A model generated the notes under the pieces. It searched no databases. It was not told the origin of the DNA and worked only from the letters and a program-made list of their open reading frames with translations. Shown piece by piece: positions 1 through 7,801 of a stretch of DNA of 13,038 nucleotides. Source of the stretch: Arcanobacterium_A sp034173665 (GTDB taxonomy: Bacteria > Actinomycetota > Actinomycetes > Actinomycetales > Actinomycetaceae); NCBI GenBank assembly GCA_034173665.1, contig JAXFDG010000069.1, positions 1 to 13,038 on the forward strand, written 5' to 3'. Within the stretch, counting starts at the first letter, position 1. Each line of letters starts with the position of its first letter. A program made the position numbers and the translations under genes.

Positions 1-918
1 AATTCTTCACGAACCCCAGCTGAAGTAGCTGCACATTTAAATGGTCTTGGAATTGCGGGTGAAGCTGAGGAAGTAGTTAACTCGGCGGTGCCTGCAGTTG
101 CCCAGCTTGCAGATTATCTTCAACCAGGTGTAAAAGTCCTAGGAGTTGGAGGTAATGGAGTCTTTGAAGCAATTATTGAAGGTGGCTATGAATTAGTGAC
201 CAGCGCTGAGGATCAGCCGGTTGCAGTGTTACAAGGTCTTTCCGAAAATGTTGGATGGGCGCAGCTTTCTGAAGCTGCATTAGCCATTAAAGCTGGGGCA
301 AAACATTTTGCAACTAATCTTGACGCAACTGTTCCTAAGCAGCGTGGTGAGATGTTAGGAAATGGATCACTTGTGGCTGCTGTGGCGAATGCAACGGGAG
401 AACCTGTAATAGCATCAGGAAAACCTTTTGAATTTATTTATCGCTTTGCCGAACGCGGATCTGGCGTAACAAATGCCTTGTGTGTAGGTGACCGGTTGAA
501 TACAGATATTGCTGGAGCAGTTAATGCTAACTTACCGAGCTTGCACGTTTTAACTGGGGTGAATACAGCACGAGATGTAGTTTTGGCTACTCAAGCAGAA
601 CGTCCAACATATTTAGCTCTTGATTTACGAGCATTGAATGAGCCGTATGTTCGTGTTGCATCATTAAAAGATGGATACGAATGCGGAGAAACTTTTCTGC
701 AGCTTCAAGCTACTCCTGAAGAAATTAAGATTACGATTGACGACGAGCAAATTAAATTATCAGCCACGTCGACCACTCTTTCAGCCCCTGCTGAAATCGA
801 ATTAAATATTTTCCAATACCGTGCACTCGCACAAGCTGTATGGGACTATTTAGATAATGAAGGTAGCGCTGAATTAATTTCTGTATTACCTGAAATTAAA
901 GTGGTTGAAGGAAAATAA
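1..918 (+). CDS. HAD-IIA (NagD-like) phosphatase, 5' truncated
   Basis: The reading frame is open from base 1 and runs to TAA at 916-918, giving 305 visible residues. The first residues (NSSRTPAEVAAHL) match the usual HAD-IIA stretch just after the catalytic DxDG motif, so the true start and nucleophile Asp lie upstream. The GTG at 88 is internal. Visible motifs are ATNLD...RGEMLGNGSL (substrate-loop region), the motif III lysine in GKPFEF (about residues 140-145) and the motif IV acidic pair in GDRLNTD (about 163-169). A C-terminal extension of roughly 80 residues follows the HAD core, as in mycobacterial Rv1692. Family members are Mg-dependent cytosolic phosphatases. Rv1692, in the same gene order, was reported as a glycerol-3-phosphate phosphatase acting in phospholipid recycling, so that substrate is a reasonable inference but not proven here. 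The gene is followed after two bases by the small ORF at 921 and probably heads or continues the tlyA-nadK-recN operon. Confidence 0.93.
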   Translation, partial: NSSRTPAEVAAHLNGLGIAGEAEEVVNSAVPAVAQLADYLQPGVKVLGVGGNGVFEAIIEGGYELVTSAEDQPVAVLQGLSENVGWAQLSEAALAIKAGAKHFATNLDATVPKQRGEMLGNGSLVAAVANATGEPVIASGKPFEFIYRFAERGSGVTNALCVGDRLNTDIAGAVNANLPSLHVLTGVNTARDVVLATQAERPTYLALDLRALNEPYVRVASLKDGYECGETFLQLQATPEEIKITIDDEQIKLSATSTTLSAPAEIELNIFQYRALAQAVWDYLDNEGSAELISVLPEIKVVEGK

Positions 919-920
919 TT

Positions 921-1097
921 ATGGTTTCAGAAACTACGGAAACAAGTTCTGTACCACAACCGAGCCTTGATCCAAGACTGGCATTAAATTCATTAAAAGA
1001 AGTTGCGATTGATGAATTAGAACCAGCAAAGGCAATTGAAACTCTCGAACAGATTCATCGAGAGCTGGGCAAGCAATTGAATCGAACACAGATTTAA
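921..1097 (+). CDS. 58-residue conserved hypothetical protein (Rv1693-like position)
   Basis: ATG at 921 follows AAGGA at 908-912 with an 8-base spacing and opens a 58-codon frame ending in TAA at 1095-1097. The sequence starts MVSETTETSSVPQPSLDPRL, then becomes a charged, probably helical segment (SLKEVAIDELEPAKAIETLE, then QIHRELGKQL). There is no signal peptide, membrane segment or cysteine. The M. tuberculosis locus has a protein of the same size (Rv1693, 58 residues) in the same place between the HAD phosphatase and tlyA. This supports a real gene rather than a chance ORF. No function is known to me. It is in the same frame as tlyA, separated from it by one stop codon and 18 bases. Confidence 0.8.
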   Translation: MVSETTETSSVPQPSLDPRLALNSLKEVAIDELEPAKAIETLEQIHRELGKQLNRTQI

Positions 1098-1115
1098 TAT
1101 CTTTGGTTAATATCT

Positions 1116-2027
1116 ATGGCAAAGTTAATTCGTGTAGATGCTGAGCTTGTTCGTCGTGGATTGGCGAAATCACGAACTGAAGCAAGTGAGTTGATTCAAG
1201 CTGGAGCAGTATTTTTAGATGGGGTAGAAGTTAATAAACCTGCCCGGCAAATGAATCCTGCACAAGCACTTATGGTGAAAAAGGCGGTTGGAGATAATTG
1301 GGTCTCAAGAGGAGCTTATAAACTTCTTGGTGCGCTCGATTACCTTGCTGAAAATTACCCTGGGGGAGCTCCAGAAATTTCTGGAATGAGAGCTCTTGAT
1401 GCAGGCGCATCTACTGGCGGTTTTACCGAAGTATTACTTCGCAGAGGGGCAGCAAGTGTTGTTGCAGTGGATGTGGGCTATGGGCAGCTGGCTTGGAAGT
1501 TACGGGAGGACCCTCGAGTAGAGGTATTAGAACGAACTAATGTACGGACGATGCAGTCGGAATTAGTGGCTCCTGCTCCAAATTTGGTTGTGGGAGATTT
1601 ATCTTTTATTTCATTGACTCTGGTTTTACCGGCCTTGGTTGCTGCTAGTGCTCCCGATGCAAAATTTTTATTAATGGTGAAGCCACAATTTGAAGTGGGG
1701 AAAACTGCGCTTGGAACAGGCGGAGTGGTAAAAGAACCAGAGTTACATTTTCTTGCGGTCCGGAAAGTAGCACGTGCAGCACGTAATTTAGGATTACAAG
1801 TTCTTGCTGCCGCTCCTTCACCTTTACCTGGTCCTGCTGGAAATGTTGAATATTTTTTGTATCTGGCAAAAGGAAACATGGAATCTGTGGATAATCATAA
1901 TTATTTTGAACAAATGATTATCGATGCAATTAAAATGGGTCCTGTAGCTCAAGAACTTGATTTGGCCAAGCAAGAGACTTGGGAACAGAAATGGCCGTCA
2001 GTAGATGCAAATGAAGATGAGGAGTGA
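1116..2027 (+). CDS. tlyA: TlyA, rRNA 2'-O-ribose methyltransferase
   Basis: The 303-residue protein has an N-terminal S4 RNA-binding domain (about residues 4-50, RVDAELVRRGLAKSRTEASE) followed by an FtsJ/RrmJ-type SAM methyltransferase domain (about 60-250). The SAM-binding motif is DAGASTGGFTEVLL (95-108). The K-D-K-E catalytic tetrad is visible as K69 (RGAYK), D161 (GDLSF), K189 (VKPQF) and E245 (NVEYF). In mycobacteria TlyA 2'-O-methylates 16S and 23S rRNA, and its loss gives capreomycin resistance. After residue 252 there is a tail of about 50 residues ending in an acidic run (NEDEE), so the protein is longer than M. tuberculosis TlyA (268). The start is chosen because MAKLIRVDAELVRRG aligns with the family N-terminus. 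No convincing Shine-Dalgarno sequence precedes it, so translation may depend on the ORF just upstream. The stop lies within the nadK ribosome-binding region. Confidence 0.95.
   Translation: MAKLIRVDAELVRRGLAKSRTEASELIQAGAVFLDGVEVNKPARQMNPAQALMVKKAVGDNWVSRGAYKLLGALDYLAENYPGGAPEISGMRALDAGASTGGFTEVLLRRGAASVVAVDVGYGQLAWKLREDPRVEVLERTNVRTMQSELVAPAPNLVVGDLSFISLTLVLPALVAASAPDAKFLLMVKPQFEVGKTALGTGGVVKEPELHFLAVRKVARAARNLGLQVLAAAPSPLPGPAGNVEYFLYLAKGNMESVDNHNYFEQMIIDAIKMGPVAQELDLAKQETWEQKWPSVDANEDEE
2019..2024 (+). promoter_or_regulatory. Ribosome binding site deciding the nadK start
   Basis: GAGGAG inside the end of tlyA lies five bases before ATG at 2030. The alternative GTG at 2024 overlaps this motif and would have no site of its own, so ATG 2030 is preferred. 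Confidence 0.7.
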
Positions 2028-2029
2028 TT

Positions 2030-2863
2030 ATGCAGCAACGGAAAATTGCTCTTATTCGTCATTACCACCGTCCAGATATCGAAGATTCAATATTAGCGTT
2101 TAAAACTCGAATCGAAGCTGCGAATTTTAGCGTTATCGATGGCGATAACCAGACAGATTACACAGGTGTTGAATTAATTGTGGTATTTGGCGGTGACGGC
2201 ACTATTTTGCAAGCTGCTGAATTTGCTAGGGGATATCAAGTTCCAATTTTGGGGATTAACTACGGTCATGTTGGATTCCTAGCAGAGGTGGATCGAGACT
2301 CTCTCGAAGTTGTTGTCGAGGCAATTGTAAATCGTTCCTGGACTGTGGACGAGCGTATGACGATTGATGTGACTGTTCGCAAACCTGATACGAGTGAAGA
2401 ATCTGGATGGGCATTGAATGAAGTTTCGGTAGAAAAGGATCCACCGGCACGAATGATTGAAACTGATCTTGCAGTTGACGGGAGAGGCGTTTCTTCGTTT
2501 AAATGCGATGGCGTACTATTATCTACCCCGACCGGATCTACTGGATATAACTATTCTGCGGGAGGCCCGATTGTTTGGCCAAATGTAGAAGCCTTAGTAA
2601 TGATTCCGATTGCGGCTCATGCATTATTTACTCGGCCTTTAGTTACTTCTCCAGAGTCGACTTTAGAAGTACAAATACGTGCTGATGATGCCTTAGTTAC
2701 TTGTGATGGACGAAGAGTTATTTCAGCTCCGCCAGGCTCTGTAGTGACGGCGAGACGCGGGAAAAAACCGGTACTTTTAGCACGTTTGAATGATGCTCCA
2801 TTTTCTGCACGATTGGTAGCAAAATTTAAGCTTCCAGTAGAAGGATGGCGAAATAGTGATTGA
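2030..2863 (+). CDS. nadK: NAD kinase
   Basis: This 277-residue protein phosphorylates NAD to NADP using ATP or polyphosphate. The family signatures are present in order: the GGDG motif in VVFGGDGTIL (54-57), NYGHVGFLAE (77-86), the NE motif in WALNEVSVEK (130-131) and the glycine-rich TPTGSTGYNYSAGGP (166-180). The C-terminal beta region ends at about residue 277, the usual size for actinobacterial PpnK. The start ATG at 2030 is chosen from the GAGGAG site at 2019-2024. A GTG at 2024 would add only two residues. Its coding end overlaps the first eight bases of recN, indicating translational coupling. Placement between tlyA and recN is the standard actinobacterial arrangement. The cytosolic product supplies NADP for biosynthesis and redox defence. 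Confidence 0.96.
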   Translation: MQQRKIALIRHYHRPDIEDSILAFKTRIEAANFSVIDGDNQTDYTGVELIVVFGGDGTILQAAEFARGYQVPILGINYGHVGFLAEVDRDSLEVVVEAIVNRSWTVDERMTIDVTVRKPDTSEESGWALNEVSVEKDPPARMIETDLAVDGRGVSSFKCDGVLLSTPTGSTGYNYSAGGPIVWPNVEALVMIPIAAHALFTRPLVTSPESTLEVQIRADDALVTCDGRRVISAPPGSVVTARRGKKPVLLARLNDAPFSARLVAKFKLPVEGWRNSD

Positions 2864-4547
2864 GGAAATCTCGATTCAAAATCTTGGGGTGATCGCCCAA
2901 TCCGAGCTTAGTTTTAATGATGGAATGACTGCGATTACCGGTGAAACTGGCTCCGGTAAAACAATGGCTTTAACTTCTTTACTGCTTTTAATGGGGGCGA
3001 AAGCAGATTCAGGGAAGATCCGAAACGGGGCGGATCGAGCAGTCATTGAAGGCGTATTTTCCGTATCAAAAGATTCTGCAGTGTTGCCTTTAGTGGAAGC
3101 TTGTGGCGGGCAATATGATGTTGCCGGAGATAGAGCAGAGATTCTGATTGCTCGTCATTTATTGACTAGTGGACGATCGCGCGCGTATGTGGGGGGAGCT
3201 AGTGTCCCTGTAACTTTACTGAAAGATCTTGCGGGGCATCTTTTTACTGTGCATGGACAATCTGATCAAGTTCGTCTTACCGCCAAAAATGAACAACGGC
3301 AACATCTTGACGAATATGCGCAGCTACTGCAATCTGCAGCGTGGATTAATTATCAAGAAACTTGGAGAGATTATCAGTCGCTACAAAACAAACTGAAAGA
3401 TGTCAAAAATAGTGCAAAAGATCGGGGTGCCGAACGCTTAGCAATTGAAGGCATGATTCGGAAAATTGATGAGGTTAGTCCAATTCTTGGAGAGGACGAT
3501 GCCTTACTTGAAGAAGCGCGAAAGCTTGATAACGTTGAGGGAACTCGACAAGTTATCTCTCAGGTTTTGCTCGCATTAGAAGGAGATGGAGATTCTGGAA
3601 TTATTGCAGATTCAATTGCAGCTGCAATTACTTCACTTGAACGCAGTAATGATGAACTACTCCAAAAATTTATTGAACCATTACAAGATGCTGCAAATTT
3701 GATTACTGAAGTTGGGCAAGAACTTAGTGCACAACTTCATGAATTACAGGCTGATCCGCAACGATTGGATGAAATATATGCTCGTCGTGCGCTACTAAAA
3801 GAGCTTGTAAATACTCTGGTAATGGATATTCCAGAAATTTTAGTGTGGCGAGAAACTGCAGAGGAGCGTTTGGCTGAAGTTAGTGATCCAGCTGCGTATA
3901 TTGCACAGCTAGAAATAGAGCTGAAAGACGTGGCACAAACTTTGCAAAAGTATGGAGAAGAAATATCACAATTACGCAAGCTTGCGGCAGCTGAACTTTC
4001 CGCAGCAATCACAAATGAATTAAAGCTTTTGGAAATGGCTGATGCAGAATTTGAAATTGTGGTTACGGATTCTGAAATTCCCACAGTGAACGGCTTAGAT
4101 GAAATCGATTTTCTTTTGCGGCCACATCGTGGAGCAAATTTTGAAAAGCTTGGGATGGGCGCATCTGGAGGTGAAATATCTCGAGTGATGCTGGCAATTG
4201 AAGTGAGCTTGGCGGAAAAGTTTGCAATGCCTGATCATACTTTTATTTTTGATGAGGTGGATTCCGGAATTGGTGGAAAGACCGCGTTGCAAATTGGCAA
4301 GAGACTTTCACAGCTTGCCCAATCTTCGCAAATTATTGCGGTAACACATTTAGCGCAGGTAGCTGCGGCTGCAGATGCGCAACTTCATGTGGAGAAGATG
4401 ACGGTTTCTGATGCGACAGTTACAGAATTAAAACTTCTTATTGGAGAAGATCGGGAACGTGAGTTAGCTCGAATGCTTTCAGGTCACGAAAATTCTGAGG
4501 CGGCACGCACACATGCTGCAGAGCTTTTAACAACTTTTAGCGAGTAG
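2856..4547 (+). CDS. recN: RecN, SMC-like DNA repair ATPase
   Basis: The 563-residue protein has the RecN layout of two ATPase half-sites separated by long helical arms. Walker A is GETGSGKT (29-36). A coiled-coil-rich middle runs from about 150 to 400, with many charged and Leu-rich repeats. The ABC signature is in MGASGGEISRVML (434-446) and Walker B in FIFDEVDSGIGGK (463-475). A switch-like THLAQVAAAAD follows. It acts in double-strand break repair by ends processing and recombination, in the cytosol. The start is GTG at 2856, giving MIEEISIQNLGVI, which matches the family N-terminus. It overlaps the end of nadK by eight bases, and AAGGA at 2841-2845 is its likely ribosome site. The length is normal and no key motif is missing. 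Confidence 0.96.
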   Translation: MIEEISIQNLGVIAQSELSFNDGMTAITGETGSGKTMALTSLLLLMGAKADSGKIRNGADRAVIEGVFSVSKDSAVLPLVEACGGQYDVAGDRAEILIARHLLTSGRSRAYVGGASVPVTLLKDLAGHLFTVHGQSDQVRLTAKNEQRQHLDEYAQLLQSAAWINYQETWRDYQSLQNKLKDVKNSAKDRGAERLAIEGMIRKIDEVSPILGEDDALLEEARKLDNVEGTRQVISQVLLALEGDGDSGIIADSIAAAITSLERSNDELLQKFIEPLQDAANLITEVGQELSAQLHELQADPQRLDEIYARRALLKELVNTLVMDIPEILVWRETAEERLAEVSDPAAYIAQLEIELKDVAQTLQKYGEEISQLRKLAAAELSAAITNELKLLEMADAEFEIVVTDSEIPTVNGLDEIDFLLRPHRGANFEKLGMGASGGEISRVMLAIEVSLAEKFAMPDHTFIFDEVDSGIGGKTALQIGKRLSQLAQSSQIIAVTHLAQVAAAADAQLHVEKMTVSDATVTELKLLIGEDRERELARMLSGHENSEAARTHAAELLTTFSE

Positions 4548-4556
4548 GATAAAGAC

Positions 4557-5735
4557 GTGGATTTAACACGTTATTTTCGGCAAAAAACGCAGTCAGTAAA
4601 GGGGAATTCTGGTGTTGCCCGTGCTGATATGCGGACTAAGAATCTTACGAAACGTTTAGGCGCTGGTGAGATTGCAATTATTAATCATGAAGATATCGAC
4701 TTGGTGTCTGCAGAAGCTCTTGTAGAGTGCAAGCCTATTGCTGTGCTGAATGCTGCAAAATCAACATCTGGTAGGTATCCAAATCTTGGTCCGGGGATTC
4801 TTTTAGATGCCGGAATAATTTTGATAGATGATTTAGGCCCAGAGATTTTTGCAGTCGAAGAAGGGCAGGTACTGACTATTGGTGAAGACGGTGAAGTTTT
4901 CCGGGGTGAGGAAAAGATTGCGCAAGGAATTGTGCAAACTATTTCTTCAAATAAAGAAAATATGCAAGCTGCAGAAGCCGGGCTTCCAGACCAGTTAAAA
5001 GCTTTTGCTACCAATACGATGGAGTATGTTGATAAAGAACAGGACATCATTTTTGGCGGCTTGCCAGTTCCAGAAGTAAAGACTGTTTTTCAAAAACGAC
5101 ACGCGTTGGTGGTCGTGCGTGGATATCGCTACAAAGAAGATTTAGAAGTTTTACGTCACTACATTCGTGAATATCGGCCAATTATTATTGGCGTCGATGG
5201 CGGGGCAGATGCGGTATTAGATGCAGGATTGAAGCTTGACATGATTGTTGGGGATATGGATTCTGTATCTGATCGAGCATTAAAATCCGGGGCTGAAATT
5301 GTGGTTCACGCTTATCGTGATGGTCGTGCACCTGGGCAGAAACGAATGCAAGAACTGGGAATTGAGCATATAGTATTTCCCGCAACAGGCACTTCTGAAG
5401 ATATTGCAATGCTCCTAGCCAATGATAAAGGAGCAAGTTTAATTGTGGCAGTCGGAAGCCATTCTACTTTGATTGAATACTTGGATAAAGGACGGCGAGG
5501 CATGGCTTCTACGTTCCTTACAAGATTACAGATTGGGTCAAAGTTGATTGACGCGAAGGGAGTTTCACAGCTTTATCGCTCGCGTATTTCAAATTGGCAA
5601 TTATGGCTTTTAATTATTGCTGGAATTTTTGCAGTCGGAGCTGCGATGTATGCGACTGCGACAGGGCAAATTTTGCTTGATTTGGTACAAGTTTGGTTCG
5701 CAAATTTCTTCCATTGGATAAAAAACATATTTTAG
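4557..5735 (+). CDS. steA: SteA-like cell-separation protein with a TPK-like domain
   Basis: The 392-residue protein matches the Rv1697/SteA family. An N-terminal region (1-180) contains SGRYPNLGPGILLDAGI (71-87). A thiamin-pyrophosphokinase-like domain (about 183-310) carries IIGVDGGADAVLDAG (210-224) and VGDMDSVSD (231-239). One hydrophobic segment near the C-terminus (about 347-366, LWLLIIAGIFAVGAAMYA) anchors it, so most of the protein should be cytoplasmic. In Corynebacterium glutamicum SteA and SteB were identified as partners in the RipC/FtsEX daughter-cell separation pathway. The same role is inferred here from sequence and from steB following after seven bases. The start is GTG at 4557, nine bases after the recN stop, with AGGA just upstream. 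The TPK-like motifs are partly retained, but kinase activity has not been shown for the family to my knowledge. Confidence 0.88.
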   Translation: MDLTRYFRQKTQSVKGNSGVARADMRTKNLTKRLGAGEIAIINHEDIDLVSAEALVECKPIAVLNAAKSTSGRYPNLGPGILLDAGIILIDDLGPEIFAVEEGQVLTIGEDGEVFRGEEKIAQGIVQTISSNKENMQAAEAGLPDQLKAFATNTMEYVDKEQDIIFGGLPVPEVKTVFQKRHALVVVRGYRYKEDLEVLRHYIREYRPIIIGVDGGADAVLDAGLKLDMIVGDMDSVSDRALKSGAEIVVHAYRDGRAPGQKRMQELGIEHIVFPATGTSEDIAMLLANDKGASLIVAVGSHSTLIEYLDKGRRGMASTFLTRLQIGSKLIDAKGVSQLYRSRISNWQLWLLIIAGIFAVGAAMYATATGQILLDLVQVWFANFFHWIKNIF

Positions 5736-5742
5736 GTGAGAA

Positions 5743-6756
5743 ATGATTGATTTTCGGTATCATATAGTTTCATTAGGGGCAGTTTTTATTGCATTAGCTG
5801 TGGGAATTATTCTTGGAGCTGGCCCATTACAAAATTCGATTGGCGAAACACTTTCGAATGAAGTCACGGCACTAAAAGAAACTAATTCTGAATTACGCAG
5901 TGAAAATGATGCTTTGCGTACAGACTTAACGACTAATCAAGAACTATTACAAGAAGCGCTTCCTGCACTTTTGGTGGACACGTCGATAGGGCAAAACGTA
6001 GTTCTTATTTCTTTGCCTAATACAACTAGTGAAGATATTGCTTCGGCTACAGAGACAGTGAATGCTACTGGAGCAAAAGTTGTTGGAGTGGTTCGGTTGA
6101 CCACTGCTTGGGTTGATCAAGATGCCAGTGCTTATCGCACTGCTTTAGCAGAACAGTTACGAACTCATTTAGAAAGCTATAAAGTACAAAATAAAACTAC
6201 TTTTCCCCTTGCTTTAGATTCTGAAGAGCAGCTGTTGTCTGCTGCTTTAGCGCAAATTCTTACCAGTGAAACAGCAGATACTGAATTAACTCAAACAATT
6301 CGTGGACTATTAACAAATGCCGAAAAGCCACTTATTGAATTTGAAGTTAATTTATCGACGCCGGCGAGTGTTGCGATTGTGCTTTCTCCGAAGTATGCAA
6401 CTGATGAATCTGTGATAACCGATGAGGAAAAGACGGCTTTGGAGGCTGCAGCAATAACAACTAATGGGGAATTTATAACTTATATTTCTGCAATCACTTC
6501 GCTTGTTCCAGTAGTTGCTTCAGGATATGCGGAAAGTGCTGCTGATTTTGTTACTGTGGCTCGAGAGAACGGAGCTCTACAAGTAACGACAGATAGTTTT
6601 GCACAAACTTCCGGACAAATTAATTTGGGATTATCGATACCTGCGGCAGTAAATAAAACTACACTGCATGCCGGTTCTGGAATTGGTGCAACTACCTCAT
6701 TGGCAAAGCGGGTAGTTTTACCTCCAGTTGAGACTTCTGCTGAAACAGCTAATTAA
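5743..6756 (+). CDS. steB: SteB/MctB-family membrane-anchored coiled-coil protein
   Basis: The 337-residue protein begins with a short cytoplasmic stretch (MIDFRYHIVS). One transmembrane segment (about 8-28, GAVFIALAVGIILGAG) follows, then a predicted coiled coil (about 38-75, heptad-like TALKETNSELRSENDALRTD). The rest is an alpha/beta ectodomain with a low-complexity C-terminus. This is the layout of the Rv1698/MctB family, often labelled 'copper transporter'. In corynebacteria its homologue SteB acts with SteA in cell separation, and the adjacent SteA supports that reading over copper transport. The copper label comes from M. tuberculosis work, and no metal-binding cluster is visible here. 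The ATG at 5743 follows AGGTGAG at 5734-5740, a good ribosome site straddling the steA stop. It is the last gene before a terminator-like hairpin. Confidence 0.87.
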   Translation: MIDFRYHIVSLGAVFIALAVGIILGAGPLQNSIGETLSNEVTALKETNSELRSENDALRTDLTTNQELLQEALPALLVDTSIGQNVVLISLPNTTSEDIASATETVNATGAKVVGVVRLTTAWVDQDASAYRTALAEQLRTHLESYKVQNKTTFPLALDSEEQLLSAALAQILTSETADTELTQTIRGLLTNAEKPLIEFEVNLSTPASVAIVLSPKYATDESVITDEEKTALEAAAITTNGEFITYISAITSLVPVVASGYAESAADFVTVARENGALQVTTDSFAQTSGQINLGLSIPAAVNKTTLHAGSGIGATTSLAKRVVLPPVETSAETAN

Positions 6757-6781
6757 AAACGCAGAGATGAAACCTAAAAAT

Positions 6782-6814
6782 AATAGTGGGGAGTTCCCAG
6801 CTCCAGCTATTTTT
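6782..6814 (+). terminator. Probable intrinsic terminator after steB
   Basis: An imperfect hairpin has outer arms AATAG (6782-6786) and CTATT (6807-6811). Inner arms are GGAG (6790-6793) and CTCC (6801-6804), with the loop TTCCCAG. It ends in a T5 run (6810-6814) and is preceded by an A-rich tract able to pair with it. It lies 25 bases after the steB stop. The stem is interrupted, so termination may be partial. Confidence 0.5.
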
Positions 6815-6886
6815 GAAGGATGTAGAGCTCGGGCGGATAGCATCAGAAATTTTTAATACGTATCCATAGCTTCATAGTTAGTTAAT

Positions 6887-6890
6887 AAGG
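6887..6890 (+). promoter_or_regulatory. Ribosome binding site for the MraY/WecA-like gene
   Basis: AAGG lies seven bases before ATG at 6898. A TTG at 6895 is also in frame but sits too close to the site, so ATG 6898 is preferred. The rest of the 141-base gap from 6757 holds only the steB hairpin. I see no convincing promoter, although one is expected if the hairpin terminates. Confidence 0.55.
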
Positions 6891-6897
6891 CACTTTG

Positions 6898-7788
6898 ATG
6901 AAAGAAAAATTTACAGCCATTCTTGTGGGAACAAGCTGCGCAGTAATTACTCATAAGATAGCTCGAGAATTTATTGCATCTGCGTCTTCAGCACAGTGGG
7001 ATAGAACTTCATTTTCTGGGAAGACGGTTAGTTTAAAAGGCGGACTAATTAATGCAGCAGCTCTTAGTGCAGCAGCATTTTCACAATTTCCGCATCCAGC
7101 TTCTTTTGCCGCCTCAGTTGCAACTTTAAGTGGAGCAATAGCAGGATATATCGATGATCACCTCGAGGACGCTTTTCCCGCGAAGGGTAAAGGATTTCGG
7201 GGGCATTTAGGGGCTTTGCGGAAAGGTAAACTTAGTTCTGGAATGATGAAAATCATTCTTGTTGGTGCTGGAAGCTTGGCTTCTTCTGGATTAATTGCGA
7301 CCAATGAAGTATTGAGAAAACAGACTCAACAAAAAAAATCAAATAAAATAGCGAAGAATTTAAAATTTACCGCAAGAGTTGTTGACAGTACTTTAATTAT
7401 TGCTGGGACTGCTAACCTTTTTAATTTACTTGATTTACGTCCGGGAAGGGCTTTGAAAATCGGTACTTTTGCGGCGCTTCCATTTTTGTTCGCGGAAAAA
7501 TCCATCTCGGGGATGAGTTCTGGATTAATCGCGGCAAATTTGATGAGTTTGCCAGAAGATTTAGCTGGTACTGAAATGTTGGGGGATTTAGGGGCGAATG
7601 CTTTAGGGGCAGCTATTGGCACAATGATTTCCCTTAATAATTCACATCTTGTGCGAGCGACGGGACTCGTAAGCGTAATTGCTTTAAATATTGCTTCAGA
7701 AAAGATTTCTTTTTCAAAGGTTATTGCCGAAAATAAAGTCTTAAATTATTTAGATTTGCTTGGTCGCAATAAACCGTCTGAAGCATGA
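6898..7788 (+). CDS. Divergent MraY/WecA-family membrane phosphotransferase-like protein
   Basis: The 296-residue polytopic membrane protein has several hydrophobic segments (for example about 52-82, 117-135, 162-176, 187-199, 228-245, 252-266). Its conserved islands fall in the order of the polyprenyl-phosphate N-acetylhexosamine-1-phosphate transferase superfamily. These are TVSLKGGL (43-50), the acidic pair in IAGYIDDHLED (81-91), GFRGHLGALRKGKLSSG (99-115), ANLFNLLDLRPGRALK (172-187) and LGDLGANALGAAIG (228-241). They resemble the DD, NxxNxxD and GDxG motifs of MraY/WecA, in altered form. Such enzymes attach a sugar-1-phosphate to a lipid carrier on the inner membrane face. Similar proteins occur next to murJ in other Actinobacteria, but I know of no assigned substrate. 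The protein is shorter than true MraY (about 360), so it may be a specialised or inactive relative. It precedes the MurJ-like gene by 13 bases, so the two are probably cotranscribed. Confidence 0.72.
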   Translation: MKEKFTAILVGTSCAVITHKIAREFIASASSAQWDRTSFSGKTVSLKGGLINAAALSAAAFSQFPHPASFAASVATLSGAIAGYIDDHLEDAFPAKGKGFRGHLGALRKGKLSSGMMKIILVGAGSLASSGLIATNEVLRKQTQQKKSNKIAKNLKFTARVVDSTLIIAGTANLFNLLDLRPGRALKIGTFAALPFLFAEKSISGMSSGLIAANLMSLPEDLAGTEMLGDLGANALGAAIGTMISLNNSHLVRATGLVSVIALNIASEKISFSKVIAENKVLNYLDLLGRNKPSEA

Positions 7789-7801
7789 AATGAGCTGAAT
7801 C

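Noticed and set aside
2024..2029. GTG at 2024 as the nadK start
   Set aside because: It coincides with the GAGGAG ribosome site that is well spaced for ATG 2030.
5743..6756. Reading the SteB-like gene as a copper exporter
   Set aside because: It has a single membrane anchor plus coiled coil, no metal-binding motif and a position directly after steA. These fit the cell-separation role better, although the family label 'MctB' persists.
6767..6856. 29-codon frame (MKPKNNSGEFPAPAIFEG...) after steB
   Set aside because: It runs through the probable terminator hairpin, has only a weak upstream purine stretch and no recognisable family. A chance frame is more likely.
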